Assembly: GCA_021782055.1 (NCBI GenBank)
Contig: JAJXVP010000030.1
Span: forward strand, 1-20,369
Origin: a bacterium
Lineage (GTDB): Bacteria; Spirochaetota; Spirochaetia; JABEVK01
Length of the DNA: 20,369 bases
Direction: 5' to 3'
How positions within the stretch are numbered: the stretch's first letter is position 1; the number at the start of each line of letters is the position of its first letter. Of the stretch, positions 6,546 through 17,564 are shown piece after piece. The translations under genes and the position numbers were made by a program. The notes under the pieces are model-generated. The model saw only the letters and a list, made by a program, of their open reading frames with translations. It searched no databases and was not told the DNA's origin.

Positions 6546-7799
6546 TTATTGGCGTACTACACGGAAGCCAGTGATGCTGCCCTGATAGTAGGGGTCGAGG
6601 ATGAGGCGGCCGGCTATGGTACAGTAGGACGCAACGAAGTCCCAACTGCCGCCTTGGGCCACACGGTACAAGCCCGAGGCCCCTCCCTGATAATCAGTTG
6701 TCGCTATCGTCGGGTAGATTCCAATCCAGTCCCATTCCCATTCCATGACGTTCCCACTGAGGTCAAAAATTCCTAACTCGTTGGCGCTTTTCATGCCAAC
6801 GGGTTGGGTTGAAATGTTATCATTGGAGTAGTACCAAGCATAATTCCCGATGTTCGCTTGCCCACCACGAGGCTCGTCGCTTCCCGCATAGCCCTTTTCA
6901 AAACCAAGAACGTTGATTCCTTGGACAATATCACCCGAAAGCCCGTCGCTCATACCACCCATTGCCGCCCACAGATACTGCATTTCGGTGGGTAAGCGGT
7001 AGCCGTTGGCACCGTCGTTGATGGTCGCGGCGTCCCATTTAAGATTGTTATATCTAGGAATGTGCGAAAAGCGCAGGCTAGACCAGTTCGATACCGTCGA
7101 AACGGAGTAAACAGGAGTCAACCCCTCAAGCAAACTGAGCTTATTGCAAAACGTGATGGCCATATACCAGTTGACATTTTGTACAGGGTCAGACGTTCCC
7201 CTCGAGACTGAGGTGACACTTGGGTCAGCACCCATCACTGACCAAAACTGCTCTCGGGTTATCAGGTTGGCACTCATATAAAAGGTACTTTCGGTCATAT
7301 TCGGCCCGTCGGCTCGCAGGGTGAACGTTCCCCCTGCGACAGGAGCCATCGTTCCAATTGTGGGAGAGCTCAAAAACGGCAATGGACTCATACGGATCGT
7401 AACAGGATTTGTTACCCCGCCTTGAACGGTTACGCCCTGTGTTAAGCCCGTCCATTCCACCGCATTACTGGCATTGTACGCATACGCCCAAAAGTCGGTT
7501 GGCCCCGTGGCAGTAACCAGAAACCTCCCCCTCCAGGAGGAGTACCCTTTGACCAAGGTCCCTGTTCCTTCGCTGGCGCCGTTTTGAATAGCGACAATCA
7601 AAACTCTGGAAACAGAGCCATCACTCATGATTCCTGGTGAAGAATTGGGTGACACGACCCTAACTGTGACCGAAGAGTCTTCAGACGAGTCTTCACTTGC
7701 CTGAGCCTGAGCAGGGGCACTAGCCAAAAGAGTCATCAAGGCCAGAAAAATAACCCCGAGTTTTCTTGGCGCTACGAGCTGTCTTCCTATCACTACCAA
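6546..7799 (-). CDS. Secreted SUMF1/FGE-fold protein, probably not a formylglycine-generating enzyme
   Basis: This 417-residue exported protein has a signal peptide at about 12-33 (KLGVIFLALMTLLASAPAQA), a variable region to about 150 and a SUMF1 (FGE-sulfatase) fold from about 153 to the end. Family landmarks are VAGGTF, ITREQFWSVMG, PVQNVNWYMAITFCNKLS, NGYRLPTEMQYLWAA, ELGIFDLSGNVMEWEWDW, QGGSW and GFRVVR. In genuine FGE the motif after GGS carries two copper-binding cysteines. Here the segment GGSWDFVASYCTIAGR keeps only one (Cys393), so sulfatase activation is unlikely and a binding or structural role is more probable. Large families of such proteins occur in spirochaetes. The start is uncertain: TTG at 7799 directly follows an in-frame TGA, GTG at 7793 is the alternative, and neither has a good ribosome binding site. 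It lies 62 bases downstream of ppdK on the same strand. Confidence 0.83.
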   Translation of the reverse strand: MVVIGRQLVAPRKLGVIFLALMTLLASAPAQAQASEDSSEDSSVTVRVVSPNSSPGIMSDGSVSRVLIVAIQNGASEGTGTLVKGYSSWRGRFLVTATGPTDFWAYAYNASNAVEWTGLTQGVTVQGGVTNPVTIRMSPLPFLSSPTIGTMAPVAGGTFTLRADGPNMTESTFYMSANLITREQFWSVMGADPSVTSVSRGTSDPVQNVNWYMAITFCNKLSLLEGLTPVYSVSTVSNWSSLRFSHIPRYNNLKWDAATINDGANGYRLPTEMQYLWAAMGGMSDGLSGDIVQGINVLGFEKGYAGSDEPRGGQANIGNYAWYYSNDNISTQPVGMKSANELGIFDLSGNVMEWEWDWIGIYPTIATTDYQGGASGLYRVAQGGSWDFVASYCTIAGRLILDPYYQGSITGFRVVRQ

Positions 7800-7861
7800 T
7801 CAAACCAACGGAAGTGCCGTCAGTTTCAAATCCTCACGAAATTATTTTTCGCCTTTGGGGT

Positions 7862-10549
7862 TCAAACGTGCGGAATAGCCGCCTGTCCGGCGGCCAACCG
7901 GGCAATCGGTACACGGTAGGGCGAACATGAAACATAATTCATCGCCAAGCTGTGACAGAACTTAACAGATTCAAGCTCACCGCCATGCTCTCCACAGATT
8001 CCGACTTTAAGGTGTGGGCGTACGCGGCGGCCTTGATCGATAGCCATCGCCATCAGTTTTCCGACACCTTCTTGATCGAGGGTGTAGAAAGGATCTTGGC
8101 GAAAGATCGCCGCCCGGTGTTCGTCCACATAATCGGGAAGGAATCTGCCGGCATCGTCTCGCGAAATTCCTAGCGTCATCTGGGTTAGATCGTTGGTTCC
8201 GAACGAAAAGAACTCGGCCTTTTCGGCAAGACCGTCAGCAAGCAAAGCGGCACGAGGAGTCTCTATCATACAACCGACCTCGTAGCGAAGATCGAGCCCC
8301 GAGTCTTTGATCAGTTCATCGGCGACTTTGCGTGTACGCGCCTCCAAAAAAGCAAATTCGCGCCGATCGATTACCAGAGGATGCATAATTTCGGGAAAGA
8401 CCTCGATGTCGTGCCGAACGCAAACCAACGCCGCTTCAATGATGGCTTTTACCTGCATGTCAAGAATTTCGGGAAAGGTAATGCAAAGCCGACAACCACG
8501 ATGCCCTAGCATCGGGTTCTGCTCGTGCAGACGCTCGACGTGCAGGCGGATCGCTTCAAAACTTTTGCCAGTTGCCTGTGCTAGAGCCCTCTGCCCCGCT
8601 TCGTCATGAGGTACGAACTCGTGCAACGGAGGGTCAAGGAGCCTAATGGTGACCGGAAGTCCCGCCATAGCACGAAAAATCCCGATAAAGTCCTCTTTTT
8701 GAAGGGGCATCAGGGCATCGAGAGCCGTTTGCCGCTCCTGCGGCGTCGTCGCAACGATCATCTTCCGCAAGGCAAGGATTCTCTCTTCAGAATCAAAAAA
8801 CATGTGCTCCGTTCGGCAAAGTCCCACACCTTGGGCCCCCAGTTCCCTGGCTTTGACAGCGTCGTACGGGGTATCGACGTTGGCCCAAACCTCCAGGCTA
8901 CGGAAGGCATCAGCCCAGCCCATCAGCGTCTTAAACGCTTCGGAAGGTTCAGATCGCACCAGAGCCAGACTGCCTCGGTAAACGTCGCCAGTTGAACCGT
9001 TAAGCGTTATCGCTTCACCGTCGTGGACGACAAGACTGCCCACGTGAAAGAGCTTTTCCTCGTAGTCGACCTCCAGCGTCTCACAACCGACAATACAGCA
9101 CTTGCCCCAGCCCCGGGCAACAACCGCAGCGTGACTGGTCTTGCCTCCCGTCGCGGTTAAAATGCCCTTGGCGGAGTGCATACCACCGACGTCTTCTGGG
9201 CTGGTTTCTTTTCGAACAAGAATGACCGCTTCGCCGCTTGCCGCCCGCTGTTCGGCATCCTTGGCGGTGAAGGCGACTTTACCCGACGCAGCACCAGGAA
9301 CAGCATCGATGCCCCGTGCCAGCCAGGCGTCCTTAAGTTTCTCTTGTTCCGACGGGGCAATCACGGGGTAGAATAGTCCTTCGACATCTTTGTCACGAAT
9401 GCGGAGCACGGCCTCGGCCTTGCTGATCAGACCTTCTTTAACCATGTCGACAGCAATTTGAAAGGCGGCCGAGGGCGAGCGCTTCCCCGTCCGACACTGA
9501 AGCATATAAAGCTTGCCTTCTTCGACCGTAAATTCGAGGTCCTGCATGTCACGGTAGTGAGCTTCTAGTCGTCGACGAACTTCGAGCAACTGACGGTAAG
9601 ACTCTGGTTCACTCTTTTCAAACTCACAAAGCGTCATGGGAGTCCGAATCCCAGCCACGACATCTTCACCTTGTGCATTCGGCAGGTAATCGCCGTAAAA
9701 GACATTTTCGCCACGGCTTGGGTCGCGGGTGAAACAGACGCCAGTTCCCGAGCGCTCGGCCAGGTTTCCGAAAACCATCTGGACAACACTCACGGCGGTT
9801 CCTGCCACACCGGTGATCTTTTCGACCTCGCGGTAGGTAACGGCCTTGGGTGCCGACCAGCTTTCGAAAACCGCCGTGATGGCTCCCCATAACTGGACTT
9901 GCGGGTCCTGCGGAAAGTCTTCGCCGGTGTGCTGACGGTACAGGTTCTTAAAACGAGGCAAAAGCTCGTCGAGTTCCTTTTCGTTGACTTGGATGTCTTG
10001 GATCCTCTTGCCCGCCTCGACCCCTAAGCGGGGACGCGTCAGCCTGTTTTTAATCTCTTGAAAAATCTTGTCAAATTGTTCTGCAGGAACACCCTTTGCC
10101 GTCGAGCCGTACATGCTGATAAAACGTCGATAGGCATCCAGCGCGAAACGCCGTTTTCCTGTCAAAAGAGCAAGACCTTCGACCGTTTCGTCATTGAGAC
10201 CCAGGTTCAGAATCGTTTCCATCATTCCCGGCATTGATACTGGGGCTCCTGACCTCACCGAAACTAACAGTGGATTCTTGGGGTCGCCTAACGTCTTGCC
10301 TGTCGTGGCCTCAAGTTTTTTCAGGTGGCCGGCGACCTCTGTGCGAAGAGAGGCAGGGTATTGTCGGCCATTCTTATAGAAAAGGTCGCAGACCTCTGTC
10401 GTGATGGTGAACCCCGCAGGAACGGGCAAACCAATACTCGTCATTTCGGCTAGACCGGCACCTTTACCGCCTAGCAGCGCTTTCATCTGGCCCGAGCCCT
10501 CGGCCCGTCCCGCGCCAAACGAAAATACATACTTCGTTACTTCGCCCAT
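7862..10549 (-). CDS. ppdK: Pyruvate, phosphate dikinase
   Basis: This cytoplasmic enzyme interconverts pyruvate + ATP + phosphate with PEP + AMP + pyrophosphate. It is complete at 895 residues, a normal length. The N-terminal nucleotide-binding domain shows GGKGAGLAEM at 27-36 and SVRSGAPVSMPGMMETILNL at 97-116. The swivelling phosphohistidine domain has GGKTSHAAVVARGWGKCC with catalytic His473 and the usual regulatory-type Thr471 two residues before it. The C-terminal PEP/pyruvate barrel has GVGLCRTEHMFF, GHRGCRL, FGTNDLTQ and GICGEHGGE with catalytic Cys852, ending in NYVSCSPYRVPIARLA. I moved the start ten codons in from the longest reading to ATG 10549, which has AGGAGG five bases upstream. 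It follows atpC by 78 bases on the same strand with no clear terminator between, so it may be cotranscribed with the ATP synthase genes. Confidence 0.97.
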   Translation of the reverse strand: MGEVTKYVFSFGAGRAEGSGQMKALLGGKGAGLAEMTSIGLPVPAGFTITTEVCDLFYKNGRQYPASLRTEVAGHLKKLEATTGKTLGDPKNPLLVSVRSGAPVSMPGMMETILNLGLNDETVEGLALLTGKRRFALDAYRRFISMYGSTAKGVPAEQFDKIFQEIKNRLTRPRLGVEAGKRIQDIQVNEKELDELLPRFKNLYRQHTGEDFPQDPQVQLWGAITAVFESWSAPKAVTYREVEKITGVAGTAVSVVQMVFGNLAERSGTGVCFTRDPSRGENVFYGDYLPNAQGEDVVAGIRTPMTLCEFEKSEPESYRQLLEVRRRLEAHYRDMQDLEFTVEEGKLYMLQCRTGKRSPSAAFQIAVDMVKEGLISKAEAVLRIRDKDVEGLFYPVIAPSEQEKLKDAWLARGIDAVPGAASGKVAFTAKDAEQRAASGEAVILVRKETSPEDVGGMHSAKGILTATGGKTSHAAVVARGWGKCCIVGCETLEVDYEEKLFHVGSLVVHDGEAITLNGSTGDVYRGSLALVRSEPSEAFKTLMGWADAFRSLEVWANVDTPYDAVKARELGAQGVGLCRTEHMFFDSEERILALRKMIVATTPQERQTALDALMPLQKEDFIGIFRAMAGLPVTIRLLDPPLHEFVPHDEAGQRALAQATGKSFEAIRLHVERLHEQNPMLGHRGCRLCITFPEILDMQVKAIIEAALVCVRHDIEVFPEIMHPLVIDRREFAFLEARTRKVADELIKDSGLDLRYEVGCMIETPRAALLADGLAEKAEFFSFGTNDLTQMTLGISRDDAGRFLPDYVDEHRAAIFRQDPFYTLDQEGVGKLMAMAIDQGRRVRPHLKVGICGEHGGELESVKFCHSLAMNYVSCSPYRVPIARLAAGQAAIPHV

Positions 10550-10627
10550 GGTTTCCTCCTCGTCCATGTGGCTCGGCATTGTCCAAACATGGACTTTCTT
10601 TCAGCCTCAACCCCGTACTCCAGATTG

Positions 10628-13160
<2,533 letters not shown>

Positions 13161-13169
13161 CTGGTCACC

Positions 13170-15335
13170 TCACTGTCTTCCTCGGTCGAGGATCATCTGT
13201 CGAAGGTCCTCGCTGGACACCTCAAGAGCATTCTTTTGAAACGTTAGGTCTGTAAAAAGCGCCGCCAACGCGGCAAGAACCACCAGGGTGAAATGCCTTT
13301 GGTCAGAAGATCCCGCCAAGAAAAACATCAGACGAACGCTGGGTACGGTTGGGAAATCAACGCCCTGCCGCGAGCGGACAAGGACAAGTTCTAAGGCTCC
13401 CTTTTGCCCGGTGGTCGTTGAAAGAAGCGCGAAGCCCGGTGGAACTGCGGACGATATAACGGCCTCGCGCCTCATGAGGTCATCAAAGAGCGCCTGGGCC
13501 GAGACGCCTAGCCTTTCGGCAAGACGACGCGATGCCTCACGACAGACTTCGATATGATCAATAGCCTCGACTTCGACAATCGGACAAGCCTGAAAGAGCT
13601 TTTGTAAGCGATCTTGCTCCAGAAGGTCGCGTCCATTCACAATATCTTCGAGTTCTTTTTCTAGGGAGGGTCTGGCCAACTCACGGCTGGTCAATTTTTG
13701 TACCAACTGCAAGGCTTCGGGACGAGCGGTACTTTGACCTAAAACCATCGCCAAGTTCACGGCGTAACCGGCCTCTACCCCGTTCGAGATAGCCTCGGGT
13801 CCTAACGTCGCTTCGAACGCGTTGAACAGCTCTTCCACTTCTTCGCTAAGCTGGACATCAAACTGCCCCGCCGCACGAAGTCGAGCCATAAAGGGCGCCC
13901 CCGGCCCATCGAGGTAGGCAAAAAGTTGCTCCTGGAAAAGGCGCAGTTTGTCGACGGGGTAGCGGTCCAGCCGACCCGAGACACCGGCGCGAAGAATCAT
14001 CACCTGCTGGTAAACCTCCAGCGGAGCGTATTGCTCTTGTTTTAAAAGCTCGGTCAGCCGTTCGCCTCGGTCAAGGTGACGCCGTGTCGCGACATCCAAT
14101 TCGGACGAAAACTGCAAGAAGGCCGCAAGCTCTCGAAATTGGGCCAAGTCGATCCGCAAAGAACCGGCGACTTGTTTCATTGCTTTGACCTGCGCCTCGC
14201 CTCCGACACGGGACACCGAAATCCCGACATTCAGAGCGGGCCGCAACCCGGCATTGAAAAGATTGGCGACAAGGAAGATCTGACCATCAGTAATCGAGAT
14301 CACATTGGTCGGGATGTAAGCCGCGACGTCGCCCTCCTGTGTTTCGACGATGGGGAGCGCTGTGAGCGAACCGCCGCCGTGTGACGCCTTCATTTTGGCC
14401 GCCCGCTCCAAAAGCCGCGAATGAACGTAAAAGATGTCTCCGGGAAAAGCTTCGCGTCCGGGCGAGCGCCGCATCAGCAAAGACAATTCTCGATACGCCT
14501 GAGCGTGTTTGGTTAAATCGTCAAAGACTACAAGCGCGTGGCGACCACTGTCGCGGTAGAATTCCGCCATGGCTGTCGCTGAGTACGGGGCCAAATACTG
14601 CAGAGATGCCGGGTCCGAAGCTGTGGCGGCAACAACCGTCGTATACGCCATTGCTCCTCGGGCTTCAAGGAGTTCGACCAAACGGACTACCGACGATAAC
14701 TTCTGACCGATGGCTACATAGAAACACTGCACTTGGTCAGGGCCGCCAAAGACCCGCCTCTGGTTCAAAATCGTATCGACGGCCAGCGTGGTCTTTCCCG
14801 TCCTCCGGTCGCCAATGATCAGTTCGCGCTGCCCACATCCGATCGGGATCATGGCATCAATCGCTTTGATTCCCGTTTGAAGCGGTTGACCAACATTTTC
14901 GCGGTCGACGATCCCAGGCCCCTTCGCTTCGACGGCATGGAAGCTGGTCGGGAAGAGTGGCCCTTTACCATCAAGGGGATTCCCCAGCGGGTCGACAACC
15001 CTTCCCAGAAGGGTCTCACCAACGGGGACTTCAAGCATGCGCTTTGGGCGCCGCACGAGGGCGCCTTCTTTGACCCTCTCAGCTCCCCCGAACAAGACAA
15101 CACCGACAGAGTCTTGTTCGAGGTTCATCACCAGACCGTGCACCAGAGTTTCCTTGTCAGCCTCAACCTCGACGAGTTCACCGGTTCTTACCTCGCGCAA
15201 ACCCCAAACCTGGGCGATTCCGTCGCCTGACTGCACGACCTGGCCGACCTCGACCTCGGCTACCTCGGGGATGAAACCCGCTATTCTGCTTTTTAGGTTT
15301 TCTAGAATCTCTGAAGGTCGAAGCTCGTCTTTCAA
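13170..15335 (-). CDS. atpA: F-type ATP synthase alpha subunit fused to a PTS EIIA type-2-like domain
   Basis: Residues 1-511 are a full alpha subunit: LRPSEI at 5-10, GDGIAQVWGL at 37-46, P-loop GDRRTGKT at 175-182 (usually GDRQTGKT), VVFDDLTKHAQAYREL, and the GISVSRVGG arginine finger Arg376. Standard alphas end near residue 505. This one runs to 721. After a helical linker (about 512-574), residues about 575-721 align by eye with PTS EIIA type-2/PtsN: LFDDLMRREAVISS matches VFEAILTREKMGST, GFALLST matches GIAIPHG, VRLMFFLAGSSDQRHFTLV matches the VDLLFALL...THLHTL segment, and SSEDLRQMI closes the domain. The phosphorylated His of EIIA is replaced by Ser639, so phosphotransfer is unlikely. 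I use the TTG at 15335: it has AGGAGG six bases upstream, overlaps the atpH stop as TTGA, and gives the family's normal N-terminus. An ATG at 15416 would add 27 atypical residues. Confidence 0.95.
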   Translation of the reverse strand: MKDELRPSEILENLKSRIAGFIPEVAEVEVGQVVQSGDGIAQVWGLREVRTGELVEVEADKETLVHGLVMNLEQDSVGVVLFGGAERVKEGALVRRPKRMLEVPVGETLLGRVVDPLGNPLDGKGPLFPTSFHAVEAKGPGIVDRENVGQPLQTGIKAIDAMIPIGCGQRELIIGDRRTGKTTLAVDTILNQRRVFGGPDQVQCFYVAIGQKLSSVVRLVELLEARGAMAYTTVVAATASDPASLQYLAPYSATAMAEFYRDSGRHALVVFDDLTKHAQAYRELSLLMRRSPGREAFPGDIFYVHSRLLERAAKMKASHGGGSLTALPIVETQEGDVAAYIPTNVISITDGQIFLVANLFNAGLRPALNVGISVSRVGGEAQVKAMKQVAGSLRIDLAQFRELAAFLQFSSELDVATRRHLDRGERLTELLKQEQYAPLEVYQQVMILRAGVSGRLDRYPVDKLRLFQEQLFAYLDGPGAPFMARLRAAGQFDVQLSEEVEELFNAFEATLGPEAISNGVEAGYAVNLAMVLGQSTARPEALQLVQKLTSRELARPSLEKELEDIVNGRDLLEQDRLQKLFQACPIVEVEAIDHIEVCREASRRLAERLGVSAQALFDDLMRREAVISSAVPPGFALLSTTTGQKGALELVLVRSRQGVDFPTVPSVRLMFFLAGSSDQRHFTLVVLAALAALFTDLTFQKNALEVSSEDLRQMILDRGRQ

Positions 15336-15874
15336 CGTTCGCCTCCTGCTTTTAGGCGTGACCTCAGAGCTTGCCAACGGCCCCGGGCTGAAAGATCGAC
15401 CATCCTGTCGTTCCAAAACACGCGAAATCCTGCCAGCAGTTCGGGAGCGATGGTGACCTCGACAACGACAAGCCTTCCCGTTCTTATTTCTAGGGCGTCT
15501 TTCACCTGTTGCAAAAGATCGGCCTCGGGCTCCCGTGCCGCTTCAAGCTTTATGCGCACCTTTTTGCCTTCAGCTATGACAGTTTCGAAAGCGAATGGGA
15601 GCTCGGCAATCACCTCAAGGCGACGATTTTCGGCGACTAACAGCAGAGCCCGTGCCGTCAACGAGCCGACGTAAGGGAGGAACGCGATACGAATAAAAGG
15701 AAGATCCGCTTCATGACTATGAGGTTCTCGACACCAGGCCGCTATTGCGGGAACTTCAGCAAATACCCGAGCCAGCACCTTCATATCGTGTTCAACTTCA
15801 GGGACTTTCCCGGCGTCTTGGGCTACTTGATACAGTGCCAGGGCGTAGTGAACTGCGATTGGCCGGGGGCTCAT
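15332..15874 (-). CDS. atpH: F-type ATP synthase delta subunit
   Basis: This is the peripheral-stalk subunit that joins F1 (alpha N-termini) to the b subunit. The 180-residue protein is a divergent but recognisable delta/OSCP. The N-terminal helical domain begins with PIAVHYALALYQVAQDAGKV. The conserved central segment FIRIAFLPYVGSLTARALL is followed by ENRRLEVIAELPFAFETVI, matching the family's LLAENGRL region. The C-terminal domain has VEVTIAPELLAGFRVFWNDR and MVDLSARGRWQALR (family: GGxxxxxGDxxxDxSvrgrL). I chose the ATG at 15874, which overlaps the atpF stop as ATGA, over a GTG nine codons upstream. Its stop overlaps the atpA TTG start. Confidence 0.9.
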   Translation of the reverse strand: MSPRPIAVHYALALYQVAQDAGKVPEVEHDMKVLARVFAEVPAIAAWCREPHSHEADLPFIRIAFLPYVGSLTARALLLVAENRRLEVIAELPFAFETVIAEGKKVRIKLEAAREPEADLLQQVKDALEIRTGRLVVVEVTIAPELLAGFRVFWNDRMVDLSARGRWQALRSRLKAGGER

Positions 15875-16353
15875 AAAAGCCGTGCCTGTTCCCGCACCCA
15901 CGAACGCTCCTTGTCGCCTACCAACGCCGTTCCGACGATGGCGCCAGCGCAGGCCAGTGCAAAGTCCGCCAGCTCGTCACGCAATGCTGCGAGGGCAACT
16001 TGGCGCTCCTCGTCGACCCGGACACGCCCTTGGGCTGACAGAGTCTCGACATCACGTAAGGCCTGTTCAAGCAAGCTTTGCCGCAACGAGGCTGCCTCTT
16101 GGCGGACTTGGCGAAGAAGGGCTTCGCCCTCCGCGCGGGCCCTAGCGAGCACGTCTTCTTTTTCACGATCAATCGCTTTTAAACGCTCTTCTAAGGCAAT
16201 CGCGTCGTCAACAGCTTTGGCAATGAGGTGTTCGCGTTCATCCAACCGCCGCAATAGTGGGGGCAACACCCATTTCGCCACGATAAAAAACAAGAGAGCA
16301 AAAGTAATCCACGTCCATAGTGCGAGGCCGGGGTCGAGACGAAATAGATCCAT
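15871..16353 (-). CDS. atpF: F-type ATP synthase b subunit
   Basis: This is the membrane-anchored peripheral stalk subunit. The 160 residues comprise one membrane helix at about 11-30 (ALWTWITFALLFFIVAKWVL) followed by a long charged coiled coil (RRLDEREHLIAKAVDDAIAL onward, many Glu, Arg and Ala) and a short C-terminal hydrophobic patch for delta contact. The length is typical. AGGAG lies seven bases before the ATG. Only one b-type gene is present, so a homodimeric stalk is expected. Confidence 0.95.
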   Translation of the reverse strand: MDLFRLDPGLALWTWITFALLFFIVAKWVLPPLLRRLDEREHLIAKAVDDAIALEERLKAIDREKEDVLARARAEGEALLRQVRQEAASLRQSLLEQALRDVETLSAQGRVRVDEERQVALAALRDELADFALACAGAIVGTALVGDKERSWVREQARLL

Positions 16354-16376
16354 GATTTTTCTCCTCGTACCGTTCC

Positions 16377-16604
16377 CTATTTTCCGAAGACGACCAACAA
16401 GGCGATGATAGCCGAAAAAAAGGCCAGCCCCTCAATCAGAGCCGCCATCAGTACCATGTTGGTTCGAATATCCTTCTTTTCTGCAGGCTGTCGAGCGATC
16501 GCCTCCATCGCTTTTGCGCCGATCAAACCTATGCCGATACAGCCACCTACTGCCGCGAACGCGGCCCCAATGACGGCGATAGCGTGAGCCAATTGCGTGT
16601 CCAT
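16377..16604 (-). CDS. atpE: F-type ATP synthase c subunit (proton type)
   Basis: This is the c-ring subunit that carries the translocated ion. The 75 residues form two membrane helices (about 8-32 and 50-72) around the polar loop ARQP (37-40). The ion-binding carboxylate is Glu58 in ALIEGLAFF. The residues that mark sodium-coupled rings are absent: the Gln of the first helix is Ile24, and the Ser-Thr pair after the Glu is Gly-Leu. Proton coupling is therefore inferred. GGAGGT lies six bases before the ATG. The glycine-rich first helix (GGCIGIGLIGAKAMEAI) is normal. Confidence 0.97.
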   Translation of the reverse strand: MDTQLAHAIAVIGAAFAAVGGCIGIGLIGAKAMEAIARQPAEKKDIRTNMVLMAALIEGLAFFSAIIALLVVFGK

Positions 16605-16619
16605 GGTTTACCTCCTCGA

Positions 16620-17411
16620 TCATGCAGAGACTTCGTGGGACGAACTCGCCATCTGCAGGAAAAGACATCCCAACAGGGTGAATACCAACGCCTGAATTAA
16701 CGAGATCAGCACCTCAAGTAGCGAAGTGAACAAGGCAAACGGCAGGGAAAAAACCACCATCGCTGGGTTGACGACAATCGCCAACGCCAAAAAACAAAGA
16801 ATGGCAAGATGACCGGCGAAAAGGTTGGCAAACAATCGCAGACTCAGCACGGCTCCCCTCAGAAAGAGCCCACCCAACTCAAGCACGGCGACAAAAAGAC
16901 CTACCCCGAAAGGGATTCCCAACGGAACGAGATTGCGAAAAAATCCCCCCACGCCCAGACGTCCAAAACTGCTCACCAAGATCAATGCGAGTGTAAGCGT
17001 AGCTAGTGCCGAAGTGACAGTGGGGTTCCCCGTGGCCGATCGGAACAAGGGCACCAGCCCTAGCACGTTAAGAACAAAGATGAACAAAAACAGGGTCAAA
17101 AAGTAGGGAAGCCAACGACGGCCTCGCTCTTTGCCTAAGAGGGGAACCACCAGCTCGTCCCTGACAAAGACGACAACAAGCTCGACGGCAAGTGTCCATC
17201 CTCGGCTCTTCAACGAATGGGGGCGCGCCGCTATCCACAGCATACTAGCTATCAAGGTGAACGCCAGGAACAGCATCAGAACATGGACGCTCAGGCCAAA
17301 AGGCAGTTGCACCGGGGTGAGCCCAGGGAGGAGATTCCATTTTGTGTTGTCTAGGATGTGTTCTAGAAGAGTCGAGGACACATCGGAAGAAGGTCCACCA
17401 ACAAGTAACAC
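16620..17411 (-). CDS. atpB: F-type ATP synthase a subunit
   Basis: This integral membrane subunit provides the ion half-channels next to the c-ring. The 263-residue protein has several hydrophobic helices. The essential arginine is Arg192 in [14 protein letters not shown] at 189-202, matching SLRLFGNMYAGE-type motifs. Upstream lies [14 protein letters not shown] at 110-123, the family's NxxGLxP segment. The start is a GTG with GAGGTG four bases upstream. It is the first gene of the operon; no atpI-like gene precedes it. Confidence 0.95.
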   Translation of the reverse strand: MLLVGGPSSDVSSTLLEHILDNTKWNLLPGLTPVQLPFGLSVHVLMLFLAFTLIASMLWIAARPHSLKSRGWTLAVELVVVFVRDELVVPLLGKERGRRWLPYFLTLFLFIFVLNVLGLVPLFRSATGNPTVTSALATLTLALILVSSFGRLGVGGFFRNLVPLGIPFGVGLFVAVLELGGLFLRGAVLSLRLFANLFAGHLAILCFLALAIVVNPAMVVFSLPFALFTSLLEVLISLIQALVFTLLGCLFLQMASSSHEVSA

Positions 17412-17452
17412 GGTCCACCTCGATGAAAGGCTTTCGAACCGAGCCTTTTTAT

Positions 17453-17481
17453 AGTATCGACCACTTCTCTCTCGCTGTCAA
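17453..17481 (-). promoter_or_regulatory. Promoter of the ATP synthase operon
   Basis: On the minus strand a perfect TTGACA (17481-17476) is followed by 17 bases and GATACT (17458-17453), about 41 bases before the atpB GTG. TACTAT and TATAAA overlap just downstream as less well spaced alternatives for the -10. Confidence 0.6.
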
Positions 17482-17505
17482 ATTGATGATCCGCTTCCCT
17501 TCGTC

Positions 17506-17533
17506 TTGACCGGAATTTTTCTCGGGTTATACT
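17506..17533 (+). promoter_or_regulatory. Promoter of glgC
   Basis: TTGACC at 17506-17511, a 16-base spacer and TATACT at 17528-17533 form a good sigma-70-type promoter, with the GTG start 31 bases downstream. Its -35 lies only 24 bases from that of the divergent ATP synthase promoter, so the two could influence each other. Confidence 0.7.
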
Positions 17534-17564
17534 GTAAAAAAGGACTCCAAACAGGAGATTGCCG

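Noticed and set aside
7800..7829. A short leader frame (TTG at 7829, ten codons ending in TGA) directly before the SUMF1 gene, possibly an interrupted signal peptide
   Set aside because: Its ribosome binding site is too close to the TTG, and the downstream frame already contains a complete signal peptide. Chance is the simpler explanation.
16377..17411. Sodium-translocating ATP synthase (N-ATPase or Na+ F-type)
   Set aside because: The c subunit lacks the Gln and Ser-Thr sodium ligands (Ile24 and Gly59-Leu60 instead), and the gene order is the classic F-type order, with delta and without the N-ATPase-specific atpQ/atpR genes.
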